This document shows positions 9,631 through 17,631 of a stretch of 64,000 nt of DNA, piece by piece (within the stretch, counting starts at the first letter, position 1; every line of letters begins with the position of its first letter). Below the pieces are notes generated by a model, which searched no databases, had not been told where the DNA came from, and saw only the letters and a list, made by a program, of their open reading frames with translations. Both the position numbers and the translations under genes were made by a program. Source of the DNA: CBDCNH01 sp965219015 (GTDB lineage: Bacteria; Pseudomonadota; Alphaproteobacteria; Rhodobacterales; Rhodobacteraceae); NCBI GenBank assembly GCA_965219015.1, contig CBDCNH010000011.1:434001-498000 (forward strand), written 5' to 3'.

Positions 9631-10336
9631 GCGGCGCGACGCCCGTGAGCCGCGCCAGCGGCCAGGCGACGCCGACGACCTCGAAGGCCGCGAACACGAT
9701 GTCCGACAGGAAATGCCCGCCCGTCATCACCCGCAGCACCGAGCCCACGAGCGCCACGCCGAGCGCCACCGCGGCGACCCCGCGGCCCGGCCCGAGCGCG
9801 TGCCGCCCGATGACCCAGAGCGCGAGCCCGAGCGCCGTCGCGCCCGCCCCCTCGCCCGAGACGAACGAGCAGTTCGCGGCGCAGGCGTCCGAGACCTGGA
9901 ACGCGGGCGTGAAGTCGAGCGCGCCGCCGAACTCGACAACGTCGCGCGGCCGGGCGCGGCCCCAGTGCGCCTTCAGGATCACGTCGGTGATGAGCCAGGG
10001 GCCGACGAGGTAGACGCCGAGCACGAAGCCCCAGATCCGCGCCGGCCAGAGCCAGAGGCGCCAGTCCCGCCGCACCATGTCCACCCGCTTCACGAACGGG
10101 CGCGCGAGCGCCATCGCCAGCGCGACGATCACGACCGTGTAGGACAGCACCCAGACGCCCGAGCGCCCGAGCGCCGCGAGGCCCGAGCGCGCCAGCGGAA
10201 ACCCCGCCCCCTCGCGCGCGAAGACGCCCGAGACCGCGAGGTCGATCCCCGGCCAGGCCGCGAACACCGCCATCGCGGAACTCAGCGCCGCAAGGTAGAG
10301 CGCCACCGCGCGCCAGTCTCTGAGGCTCATCTCCAT
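9590..10336 (-). CDS. PAP2-family lipid phosphatase
   Basis: About 248-residue inner-membrane phosphatase of the PAP2 superfamily. The three active-site blocks are visible: KAHWGRARPRD, then CSFVSGEGA in place of the usual PSGH block, then RVMTGGHFLSD. The middle block has Glu where His is normal, as in a known subset. Five or six hydrophobic helices surround these motifs. The start is uncertain between ATG 10336 and ATG 10330; an upstream in-frame codon at 10402 would add a non-hydrophobic leader and is less likely. The gene converges on the glycosyltransferase, and an envelope lipid or undecaprenyl pyrophosphate substrate is plausible. Confidence 0.85.
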   Translation of the reverse strand: MEMSLRDWRAVALYLAALSSAMAVFAAWPGIDLAVSGVFAREGAGFPLARSGLAALGRSGVWVLSYTVVIVALAMALARPFVKRVDMVRRDWRLWLWPARIWGFVLGVYLVGPWLITDVILKAHWGRARPRDVVEFGGALDFTPAFQVSDACAANCSFVSGEGAGATALGLALWVIGRHALGPGRGVAAVALGVALVGSVLRVMTGGHFLSDIVFAAFEVVGVAWPLARLTGVAPLTGPWRGSGPARG

Positions 10337-10425
10337 GCCGGACGGAGTGGCAGGGTGCCGTGCGCTTGGCAACGGGTTGACCGCCGCCGCGCCGCCCGTC
10401 ACGGTCCGCGCGAAGGAGGACCGCG

Positions 10426-11400
10426 ATGCTCTTCACGTCCGACGAGCTCGAGGCGGCGGCAGCACTCGTACACCGAGAGATGCCGCCGACGCCGCTCTAC
10501 GCCTGGCCGCAGCTCGAGGCGCGCACCGGCGTGCGCGTCCACGTCAAGCACGAGAACCACACCCCGACCGGCGCCTTCAAGGCCCGCGGCGGCATCACCT
10601 TCATCGACTGGCTGCGCCGCGCGCACCCCGAGGCCAAGGGCATCGTCACCGCTACCCGCGGCAACCACGGCCAATCGCAAGCCCGCGCCGCGACCGCCGC
10701 GGGGCTGCGCGCGCTCGTCTACGTGCCGCGCGGCAACTCGGTCGAGAAGAACGCCGCCATGCGCGCCTTCGGGGCCGAGCTCGTCGAGTTCGGCCAGGAC
10801 TTCGACACCGCGCGCGAGGAGGCGATGCGCGTGGCGGACGCCGAGGGCCTGTTCCCGGTGCCGCCGTTCCACCGCGAGCTGGTCCGCGGCGTCGCGACCT
10901 ACGGCTGGGAGATGCTCCGCGCCCGGCCCGACCTCCATACCGTCTACGTGCCGATCGGCTGCGGCTCGGGCATCTGCGGCACCATCGCCGCGCGCGACGC
11001 GCTCGGGCTCGCCACCCGCATCGTCGGCGTCGTCTCCGAAGGCGCCGCGACCGCCAAGCTCTCCGCCGAGGCCGGCCGCCCGGTGCCGACCGAGACCGCG
11101 CGCACCTTCGCCGACGGCATGGCGGTGCGCGTGCCCGTCCCCGAGGCGCTCGCGATCTACGGCCCCGGCGCCGAGCGCATCGTGAGCGTCAGCGACGACC
11201 AGGTGGCCGACGCGATGCGCGTCTATTTCCGCGACATCCACGCGGTCGCCGAGGGCGCCGGCGCCGCCCCCCTCGCGGCCCTCCTCGCCGAGACGGACGC
11301 GATGGCCGGCCGCGACGTGGGCGTCGTCCTCTGCGGCGGCAACGTCGACACCGGCTGGTTCGCGACCGTGCTCGCGGGCGGCACGCCGGAGGTCGCGTGA
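10426..11400 (+). CDS. PLP-dependent threonine/serine dehydratase-like enzyme
   Basis: 324-residue fold-type II pyridoxal-phosphate enzyme. The Schiff-base lysine lies in TGAFKARGG (about residue 49), followed by the substrate loop TRGNHGQS and the glycine-rich phosphate-binding loop GCGSGICG. It lacks the C-terminal ACT-type regulatory domain of biosynthetic IlvA, so a catabolic threonine, serine or hydroxyaspartate ammonia-lyase is likely. ATG 10426 has a GGAGG-like site upstream. Its stop overlaps the GTG of the next gene (GTGA), implying that the two products act together. The exact substrate cannot be read from sequence. Confidence 0.88.
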   Translation: MLFTSDELEAAAALVHREMPPTPLYAWPQLEARTGVRVHVKHENHTPTGAFKARGGITFIDWLRRAHPEAKGIVTATRGNHGQSQARAATAAGLRALVYVPRGNSVEKNAAMRAFGAELVEFGQDFDTAREEAMRVADAEGLFPVPPFHRELVRGVATYGWEMLRARPDLHTVYVPIGCGSGICGTIAARDALGLATRIVGVVSEGAATAKLSAEAGRPVPTETARTFADGMAVRVPVPEALAIYGPGAERIVSVSDDQVADAMRVYFRDIHAVAEGAGAAPLAALLAETDAMAGRDVGVVLCGGNVDTGWFATVLAGGTPEVA

Positions 11401-12140
11401 GCCGCGCCGAGGCGTTCCGCGCGCTCCATGTGCCGGGGCGGCCGCTCGTCCTCTTCAACGTCTGGGACGCGGGCTCGGCACGCGCGGTCGCGGCGGCCGG
11501 CGCGAGCGCCCTGGCCACGGGAAGCTGGTCGGTCGCGGCGGCGCAGGGCTGGGCGGACGGCGAGGCGCTGCCCCTCGACGCCGTGATCGGCACCGCCGCC
11601 CGGATCGCCGAAGCCGTCGACCTGCCGGTGTCGATCGACTTCGAGGGCGGCTACGCGCGCGACCCGGGCGCGCTCGCGGCGAACTTCGCGCGGCTCCTCG
11701 CGACCGGCATCGTCGGCATCAACTTCGAGGACCAGGTGATCGGCGGCGCGGGTGTCGTCCCCGTCCCCGAGCAGGCCGCGCGCATCGCGGCGCTGCGGCG
11801 CGCGGGGCCCGGCGCGTTCCTCAATGCCCGCACCGACCTCTTCCTGCAGGCGCCGCCCGAGGCCCATGCCGGCCTCGCCGGCGCAGCGCTCGACCGCGCC
11901 CGCGCCTACCGCGACGCGGGTGCCGACGGCTTCTTCGTCCCCGGCCTCGCCGACCCCGCCACCATCGCGCGCCTCGCGCGGGAGGCGGGACTCCCCCTCA
12001 ACGTCATGCACCGCGCGGGCGTACCGGACCGGGACGCGCTCGCCGGCCTCGGCGTCGCCCGGATCAGCCACGGCCCCGGGCCCTGGCGCGATGCGATGGC
12101 GTGGCTCGAAGCGGCGGCGCGGAGGGCCCTCGGCACCTGA
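11397..12140 (+). CDS. Isocitrate lyase / PEP mutase-family protein
   Basis: 247-residue TIM-barrel protein of the PEP mutase / isocitrate lyase superfamily, whose members cleave or rearrange C-C or P-C bonds next to a carboxylate using Mg2+. Visible motifs are LFNVWDAGSA near residue 20, SIDFEGGYA (Asp/Glu metal site, about 81-89), GINFEDQV, and LNARTDLF. It lacks the KKCGH-type catalytic cysteine motif of true isocitrate lyase and fits the short oxaloacetate/2-methylisocitrate lyase-like subgroup. GTG 11397 overlaps the PLP enzyme's stop. The pair may form a small amino- or hydroxy-acid degradation route. Confidence 0.85.
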   Translation: MSRAEAFRALHVPGRPLVLFNVWDAGSARAVAAAGASALATGSWSVAAAQGWADGEALPLDAVIGTAARIAEAVDLPVSIDFEGGYARDPGALAANFARLLATGIVGINFEDQVIGGAGVVPVPEQAARIAALRRAGPGAFLNARTDLFLQAPPEAHAGLAGAALDRARAYRDAGADGFFVPGLADPATIARLAREAGLPLNVMHRAGVPDRDALAGLGVARISHGPGPWRDAMAWLEAAARRALGT

Positions 12141-12155
12141 GCCGCACCGTCTTGC

Positions 12156-12170
12156 ATCGTCGGGCACGAT
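12156..12170. promoter_or_regulatory. Short inverted repeat before the MFS gene, possible operator
   Basis: ATCGT-CGGGC-ACGAT forms a 5-bp inverted repeat 35 bp before the efflux pump start codon, inside the 64-bp spacer that follows the upstream gene. Position suits a repressor site, but no regulator gene is adjacent and short palindromes are common in this GC-rich sequence. Confidence 0.25.
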
Positions 12171-12204
12171 CGCCCATGCGGAGGGCAGAGCCGAGGAGCC
12201 CAAG

Positions 12205-13647
12205 ATGACCGCCCGCACCGACGCCCCGCCTCCGGCACTGGCGGCGCCCGAGAGCAACCGCTGGATCGCGATGACGATCCTGCTCGCGGCGGGGTTCATG
12301 AACCTCATCGACGTCACCATCGTCAACGTGGCGCTCCCGAGCCTGCAGACCGCCTTCGCCGCCACCAGCGCGCAGATCGAATGGGTGGTCGCGGGCTACA
12401 TCCTCGTCTTCGCGCTCTGCCTGCTGCCGGGCGGACGGTTCGGCGACATCTTCGGGCGGCGCGCGATGTTCCTCTGGGGCGTCGCGGTGTTCACCCTCGG
12501 CTCGGCGGCCTGCGGGCTCGCGCCCTCGATGCCGGCGCTCGTCGCGGCGCGCGTGCTGCAGGGCATCGGCGGCGGCATGATGACGCCGCAGACGCTCGCC
12601 ATCGTGCCGGCGCTCTTCCGCCCCGAGGAGCGCGGCGCGCCGTTCGCGCTCTTCGGCCTGACCGCCGGGCTCGCCTCGGTGACGGGGCCGCTCCTCGGCG
12701 GGCTCCTCATCGGCGCGGACCTCTGGGGGCTCGGCTGGCGGCCGATCTTCCTCGTCAACATCCCCATCGGCATCGCGGCGATCCTCGCGGCGCGGCGCTT
12801 CATCCCGAAGGTGCCCGGAACGTCGGGCCTGCGCGTGGATGGCGTGGGCATCGTTCTCGCGGGCGTGGCGCTGCTTCTCGTCGTCTTCCCGCTCATCGAG
12901 GGGCGGCAGGCGGGCTGGCCCTGGCCGTTCTTCGCGATGCTCGGTCTGGCGCTGCCGGCGGGCGCGCTCTTCGTGCGCTGGGAGGCGGCGCAGTCCCGGC
13001 GCGGCGGGGCGCAGCTCCTCCCCATGAGCCTCCTCAGGAGCCGCACGTTCCTCCTCGGCTCGGGCATGATCTCGCTCCTCTTCTCCGGGGTGCCGGGGCT
13101 CCTCCTCCTCCTCGCCCTGTACCTCCAGTCCGGCTACGGGCTCACGCCGCTCGCGAGCGGGCTGACCACGCTGCCGTTCTCGTTGGGCATCCTGGTCGCC
13201 TCGCCGTTCAACGGGATGCTCGGCATCCGCTGGCTCAGGGTCCGGCCCGCCGTCGGGGCGTCGCTCCTGGCCGTGGCGATGGTCTGGCTGCGTGTGGCGG
13301 TCGGGGGCACCGCGGACAGCATCGTCTGGGCCGCGCTGGCGCCGCCGTTGTTCCTCGCCGGGCTCGGCCTTGGCGCGACGATCTCGCCGCTCTTCCAGAC
13401 CGTGCTCGCGCGCATCGAGGGCAGCGACATCGGCTCGGCCTCGGGGGCGCTCAGGGCGTTCCAGCAGGTCGGCAGCGCGCTCGGCGTCGCGGTCGTGGGA
13501 CAGATCTTCTTCACCTCGCTTGGTGCCGCGCCGCGCGGGAGCCACGCCGCCTACGACGCGGCGCTGGCCTTTGGACTGATGTGGAACACCGCCGTGTTCG
13601 CGGCTGTCGCCGGCCTCTGCGCGGCGCTGCCGGGGCCCGTGCGATGA
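12205..13647 (+). CDS. DHA2-family MFS drug efflux transporter
   Basis: 480-residue inner-membrane protein of the EmrB/QacA 14-helix family of proton-driven multidrug exporters. Characteristic motifs are the first-helix NLIDVTIVNVALP (motif D1 type), the loop RFGDIFGRRAMF (motif A) and motif C in helix 5 (GPLLGGLL). ATG 12205 is preceded by GAGGAG. No EmrA-type adaptor gene is adjacent, so it probably acts alone across the inner membrane. Its stop overlaps the start of exonuclease III (ATGA), which looks like chance operon coupling rather than shared function. Confidence 0.9.
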   Translation: MTARTDAPPPALAAPESNRWIAMTILLAAGFMNLIDVTIVNVALPSLQTAFAATSAQIEWVVAGYILVFALCLLPGGRFGDIFGRRAMFLWGVAVFTLGSAACGLAPSMPALVAARVLQGIGGGMMTPQTLAIVPALFRPEERGAPFALFGLTAGLASVTGPLLGGLLIGADLWGLGWRPIFLVNIPIGIAAILAARRFIPKVPGTSGLRVDGVGIVLAGVALLLVVFPLIEGRQAGWPWPFFAMLGLALPAGALFVRWEAAQSRRGGAQLLPMSLLRSRTFLLGSGMISLLFSGVPGLLLLLALYLQSGYGLTPLASGLTTLPFSLGILVASPFNGMLGIRWLRVRPAVGASLLAVAMVWLRVAVGGTADSIVWAALAPPLFLAGLGLGATISPLFQTVLARIEGSDIGSASGALRAFQQVGSALGVAVVGQIFFTSLGAAPRGSHAAYDAALAFGLMWNTAVFAAVAGLCAALPGPVR

Positions 13648-14423
13648 AGCTCGCCACCTTCAACATCAACGGCGTCCGCGCCCGCGCCGAGACGCTCGGC
13701 CGCTGGCTCGACGCCGCCCGGCCCGACGTGGCGGTGCTGCAGGAGATCAAGTGCGTCGACGAGGCGTTTCCCGCCGCCATCTGCGAGGACCGCGGCTACA
13801 ACGTCGCCGTCCACGGCCAGAAGGGCTTCAACGGCGTGGCGATCCTGTCGCGCACCCCGCTCGAGGACGTGGTGCGCGGCCTTCCCGGCGACGCGGACGA
13901 CGTGCAGGCGCGCTTCATCGAGGCGGTGACGGGCGGGGCGCGGCCGGTGCGCGTCTGCGGGCTCTACCTGCCCAACGGCAACCCCGCGCCGGGGCCGAAG
14001 TACGACCTGAAGCTCGCCTGGATGGCCCGGCTCGCCGACCGCGCCGCAGCACTCCGCGCCACCGAGGACGCGGTCGTGCTCGCCGGCGACTGGAACGTCA
14101 TCCCCCAGCGCGAGGACGCGGCCCGCCCCGACGCCTGGGCGACGGACGCGCTCTTCCTCCCCGCCACGCGCGACGCCTTCCGCCGCATCCTCCATGCCGG
14201 CTGGACCGACGCCTTCCGCGCGCGCGTCCCCGGCCCCGGGCACTACAGCTTCTGGGACTACCAGGCCGGCGCGTGGGACCGGAACCTCGGCATCCGCATC
14301 GACCACCTCCTGCTCACCCCGCAGGCGATGGACCGGCTCGAGGACGCCGGCATCGACCGCGACATGCGCGCGGGCGACAAGCCGTCCGACCACGTCCCGG
14401 TCTGGATCGAGCTCGCCGACTGA
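13644..14423 (+). CDS. xthA: Exodeoxyribonuclease III
   Basis: 259-residue Mg2+-dependent exonuclease and AP endonuclease of base-excision repair. The family signature runs from MKLATFNINGVRAR at the N-terminus through LQEIKC (metal-binding Glu), LPNGNP, GDWNVIP and the C-terminal DHVPVWIEL with the catalytic His. Length and motif order match XthA exactly. The ATG overlaps the upstream transporter stop. Its end abuts a decayed gene on the other strand. Confidence 0.95.
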   Translation: MKLATFNINGVRARAETLGRWLDAARPDVAVLQEIKCVDEAFPAAICEDRGYNVAVHGQKGFNGVAILSRTPLEDVVRGLPGDADDVQARFIEAVTGGARPVRVCGLYLPNGNPAPGPKYDLKLAWMARLADRAAALRATEDAVVLAGDWNVIPQREDAARPDAWATDALFLPATRDAFRRILHAGWTDAFRARVPGPGHYSFWDYQAGAWDRNLGIRIDHLLLTPQAMDRLEDAGIDRDMRAGDKPSDHVPVWIELAD

Positions 14424-15030
14424 GCGCCCCCCCGGGCCGCGCGGCCAGGAAGTCGAGGATCGCCTGCGTCATGTGCGCGAGGCCTCGGGCGCGTCGATCC
14501 GCTCCGCCGCCACGCCCGCGCCGCGCAGCCGCTCGGCGAAGATGCCCCTGCCGGCCGCGACATGGGCGATGGCGGACGCATCGCGCCATGCCGCCGGGTC
14601 GCGGCCGAACGCCCGCGCGTAGGCCGCCTCGGCCTCCGGCGCGAGCGCGCCCGACCGGATCGCCTTCGTCACGTCATGTTGCGCGCGGTCGATCAGCTCC
14701 CGTGCCGCACGGCATCGCGAGGTCGCCACCGTAGCGCGCGACGTTGGCGCGGACCCATGCGACCGCCGCCGCCCGCGTCCGCCGCGACCTCCGGCGGCCG
14801 TGCCTCGGGCGCGACGCGGACGTTCGCCGACACGAACACGAGGCCCGCGCCGAGAAAGAGCGCCGGCTTCTCGCCGACGAACTCCGCCCCGCCGTGGAGA
14901 CGTAGACCACGACCGGCGCGCCCCGCAGGGCCGGGCCGCGCGGAGATGTCGAGGATCTGCGCCGCGGAAAAAGCGCCGTAGCGCTGCCGCACCGCCGCCG
15001 TTTTCCTGTCGAGCAGATGGGCGACGCCTT
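14424..15030 (-). pseudogene. Alpha/beta-hydrolase (esterase / kynurenine formamidase-like) pseudogene
   Basis: Conserved pieces of one esterase occur in order on the minus strand but in three frames. They are RYGAFSAAQILDISARP (near 14970), then GAPVVVYVSTAG in another frame, then EKPALFLGAGLVFVSANVRV, then AAAVAWVRANVARYGGD. Further on come ARAFGRDPAAWRDASAIAHV and finally HMTQAILDFLAA at the 3' end. At least three frameshifts are needed. The HGG oxyanion block reads STAG, and the segment that should carry the GxSxG nucleophile after RYGGD is missing. Boundaries are approximate. Sequencing error could explain some shifts but not the loss of the active site. Confidence 0.78.
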
Positions 15031-15270
15031 CTTTGCGCCGAACTGGCGTCGAGGCCCGCGAACCGACGCGTCTGCGCCGTGGCCTTGCCACAAAGGACGG
15101 CGGGCGCCGCCGCCAGGGCCCGGCCCGCTCGCAGCACCAAGCGGCATTGGTGCGGCTCCCGCATTGCTCGTGCACGGCTGCGCCCCAGGGCCCGCGGGTG
15201 CCCGGCCTTGCGGTTCCGGCACGCCATGCGCCGCTGCCGGGCACCGGCCGAGGCCCGCCGGCGGGGCCCC

Positions 15271-16392
15271 TCAACCCCGCCCGCCGAAGGCTCCCGGCGA
15301 CGTCCCGCGCGTGACGTCGAACCCGTGGAGCCAGCCGAACCCCGGCGCGAGCCGGGCGCCGCCTGCGCGGAGCGCCGCATGGGCGAGCGCCCGGGCCGGG
15401 CCGCCGAGATGGTAGAGCCGCGCGTTCCGCGCCGAGGCCCGCACCACCCGAGCGACCCTGGCGCGGCGGCGCGCGGCGAACGCGGCCGCGCCCGCGTCGA
15501 GGTCCGGCGCGGCGTCGAGGCAGGCCGCGAGCACCCAGGCGTCCTCGAGCGCCATGTTGGCGCCCTGCGCGAGGAACGGCAGCATCGGATGCGCGGCGTC
15601 GCCGACGAGCACCGCGCCGGGCCGCGTCCAGCGCGCCGCCGGCGGATGCAGGAAGAGCCCCCAGAGATGCGTCTCCGGGACCGCCGCGAGCCAGCCCGGC
15701 ACCGGCCCGCCGAAGCCCGCGAAGGCGGCGCGGAGATGCGCGGGATCGTCGGCGTGCCGCCAGCCCTCGGCGGCCCAGCCGCGCCGCTCCTCGACCGCGA
15801 CGAGGGTGCGCCGCCCGCCGGGCAGCGGGTAGCTCACGAGATGCCGCCCTGGCGCGACGAACACCTCCGCCTCCGGCCGGCCCGCGCCCTCGATCACCGC
15901 GCGCCAGGCCACCTGCCCGGTGAAGCGCGGCGCGGCCCCGGGCGCGACCGCCGCGCGCCAGGCCGAACCGATGCCGTCGGCGGCGACGGTGAAGCCCGAA
16001 GCTCCCGCCGGACGCCAGCCGGTTCCCGTCTCGATCCCCACGCCCGCCGCGTCGACCGCCCGCGCGAGCGCCGCGACGAGCGCGCCGCGGTCGGTGAGCC
16101 GGTAGCCCTGCGCGAGCGGGAGGCGCAGCACCGTCCGCGCCGTCGCGCCGTCCCTGAGCACGACCGCCTCGGTAGCGGTCCCGATGTCGCGGAGCACGTC
16201 GCCGAGCCCGAGCGCCTCGAGCACGACGGCGCCGTTCGGGCTGATCTGGATGCCGGCGCCATCGGTCCGGAGCCGGTCCGCGGCCTCGACCACGCGCACA
16301 CGGGCGCCGCGACGCGCGAGCGCCAGCGCCGCCGCGAGCCCCGCGATGCCGGCCCCGGCGACCGTGATGCGACCGCCGATCACCCCGCCCAT
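15271..16392 (-). CDS. FAD-dependent monooxygenase (salicylate hydroxylase-like)
   Basis: 373-residue class A flavoprotein hydroxylase. It shows the N-terminal FAD motif AGAGIAGLAAAL (about residues 12-23), the conserved VAADGIGSAWR motif (DG block), and the GD motif in VGDAAHPMLPFLAQGANMA. These enzymes use NAD(P)H and oxygen to hydroxylate aromatic acids or related rings in the cytoplasm; the substrate is open. The gene starts 24 bp beyond the dksA stop on the same strand, so the two are probably cotranscribed with dksA first. Downstream lies the esterase pseudogene; the pair may once have formed an aromatic degradation unit. Confidence 0.87.
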   Translation of the reverse strand: MGGVIGGRITVAGAGIAGLAAALALARRGARVRVVEAADRLRTDGAGIQISPNGAVVLEALGLGDVLRDIGTATEAVVLRDGATARTVLRLPLAQGYRLTDRGALVAALARAVDAAGVGIETGTGWRPAGASGFTVAADGIGSAWRAAVAPGAAPRFTGQVAWRAVIEGAGRPEAEVFVAPGRHLVSYPLPGGRRTLVAVEERRGWAAEGWRHADDPAHLRAAFAGFGGPVPGWLAAVPETHLWGLFLHPPAARWTRPGAVLVGDAAHPMLPFLAQGANMALEDAWVLAACLDAAPDLDAGAAAFAARRRARVARVVRASARNARLYHLGGPARALAHAALRAGGARLAPGFGWLHGFDVTRGTSPGAFGGRG

Positions 16393-16416
16393 CCGGCGTC
16401 CGGCATCCCGCGAAGG

Positions 16417-16839
16417 CTATTCCTCGCGGTGCACCCGCTCGCGGCGCTCGTGGCGCTCCTGCGCCTCGAGGCTCAGCGTGGCGATCGGGCGCGCGTCGAG
16501 GCGCTTCAGCGAGATCGGCTCGCCGGTATCGTCGCAATAGCCGTACTCGCCCCGCTCGATGCGGCGGAGCGCGGCGTCGATCTTCGACACGAGCTTGCGC
16601 TGCCGGTCGCGCGTCCGCAGCTCGAGCGCGCGGTCGGTCTCCTCGGAGGCGCGGTCGGCGATGTCGGGCACGCTCCGGGCGCTGTCCTGCAGGCCCTCGA
16701 TGGTCTCGCGGCTGCCGTCGAGAAGCTCGGTCTTCCAGGTCATCAGCTTGCGGCGGAAATACTCGGTCTGCCGGTCGTTCATGAAGGGCTCGCCCTCGGC
16801 CGGACGGTAGTCGTCGGGAAGAAAGATCTCCGCCTTCAT
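16417..16839 (-). CDS. dksA: RNA polymerase-binding protein DksA (cysteine-poor type)
   Basis: 140-residue DksA/TraR-family regulator that binds the RNA polymerase secondary channel and mediates the ppGpp-dependent stringent response. The helical coiled-coil part (LPDDYRPAEGEPFMNDRQ onward, then SEETDRALELRTRDRQRK) is well conserved. The zinc-finger region reads YGYCDDTGEPI and LDARPIAT, so only one of the four usual cysteines remains, as in cysteine-sparing DksA proteins of Rhodobacterales. The chosen ATG 16839 gives the usual alphaproteobacterial N-terminus MKAEIF. The frame is open upstream to an ATG at 16992 that has AAGGGG at good spacing, so a 51-residue extension is possible. Confidence 0.92.
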   Translation of the reverse strand: MKAEIFLPDDYRPAEGEPFMNDRQTEYFRRKLMTWKTELLDGSRETIEGLQDSARSVPDIADRASEETDRALELRTRDRQRKLVSKIDAALRRIERGEYGYCDDTGEPISLKRLDARPIATLSLEAQERHERRERVHREE

Positions 16840-17115
16840 CGCAGCCCCCATGCTATCTGCTTTCGCGATCTGACCCGACCCGCGCACGGGCCCCGCCGCG
16901 CCGTCTTCGGAACGCGCACCCCGACCGGATCCCGACACCCCTGCCGGCGTCTCCGGATCGGTCGCCAGCCCCTTGATTTGGATGGCCGACATGCCGCGCC
17001 CCTTCGGCGGTGCAGTAGCGCAAGCGCCGGGCCTTGTCACTAGCCATCGCGTCGCCTTGCGGCGATTTGAACGGCTGCTAAGGTGCCCCGCGACGCACCC
17101 GTCCGACGGTCCCAG

Positions 17116-17631
17116 ATGCACGACGCGATCAAGTCCCCTGCCCCTTCGGGCGCCGCCGGCGCGCGCCTGCCGGCGCACCCCGCCACGGGTGTCCGCGTCC
17201 GGCCGCTCGCCGCCGCCGACAAGCCCGAATGGCGGACGCTCTGGCGCGCGTATCTCGCGTTCTACGACACCGTGCTGCCCGACGCGGTGATCGACACCGC
17301 GTTCGACCGGCTCCTGTCGGACGCGCCCGAGACCTACACGGGGCTCGTGGCCGAGGCCGGGGACGGGCTCGTCGGGCTCACGCATTACGTGTTCCACCCG
17401 CACGGCTGGAAGATCGAGCCGGTGTGCTACCTGCAGGATCTCTTCGTCGCGGAAGAGGCACGTGGCGCGGGCGTCGGGCGGGCGCTGATCGAGGCGGTCT
17501 ACGCCGCCGCCGATGCCGCGGGCGCGCCCGACGTCTACTGGATGACGAACGCGGACAACGTGGCGGCCCGCGCGCTCTACGACCGCATCGCGGCCCATTC
17601 CGGCTTCATCAAGTACGCGCGCGTCCGGTGA
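17116..17631 (+). CDS. GNAT-family N-acetyltransferase
   Basis: 171-residue acetyltransferase. The acetyl-CoA binding motif A is visible as LQDLFVAEEARGAGVGRALI (about residues 110-129), preceded by the beta strands and followed by the YWMTNADNVAARALYDR motif B region. GNAT proteins transfer acetyl groups to amines; the substrate is unknown. An in-frame GTG at 17083 would add 11 residues; ATG 17116 is preferred, although neither has a strong ribosome-binding site. The stop overlaps the GTG of the next gene. Confidence 0.85.
   Translation: MHDAIKSPAPSGAAGARLPAHPATGVRVRPLAAADKPEWRTLWRAYLAFYDTVLPDAVIDTAFDRLLSDAPETYTGLVAEAGDGLVGLTHYVFHPHGWKIEPVCYLQDLFVAEEARGAGVGRALIEAVYAAADAAGAPDVYWMTNADNVAARALYDRIAAHSGFIKYARVR

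Noticed and set aside
14424..15030. Programmed frameshifting to express the esterase.
   Set aside because: Several shifts are needed, no slippery heptamer with a downstream structure is evident, and the active-site serine block is missing.
16853..17047. A separate 64-codon minus-strand ORF upstream of dksA.
   Set aside because: It is arginine-rich, has no recognisable domain and overlaps the more plausible dksA leader frame.
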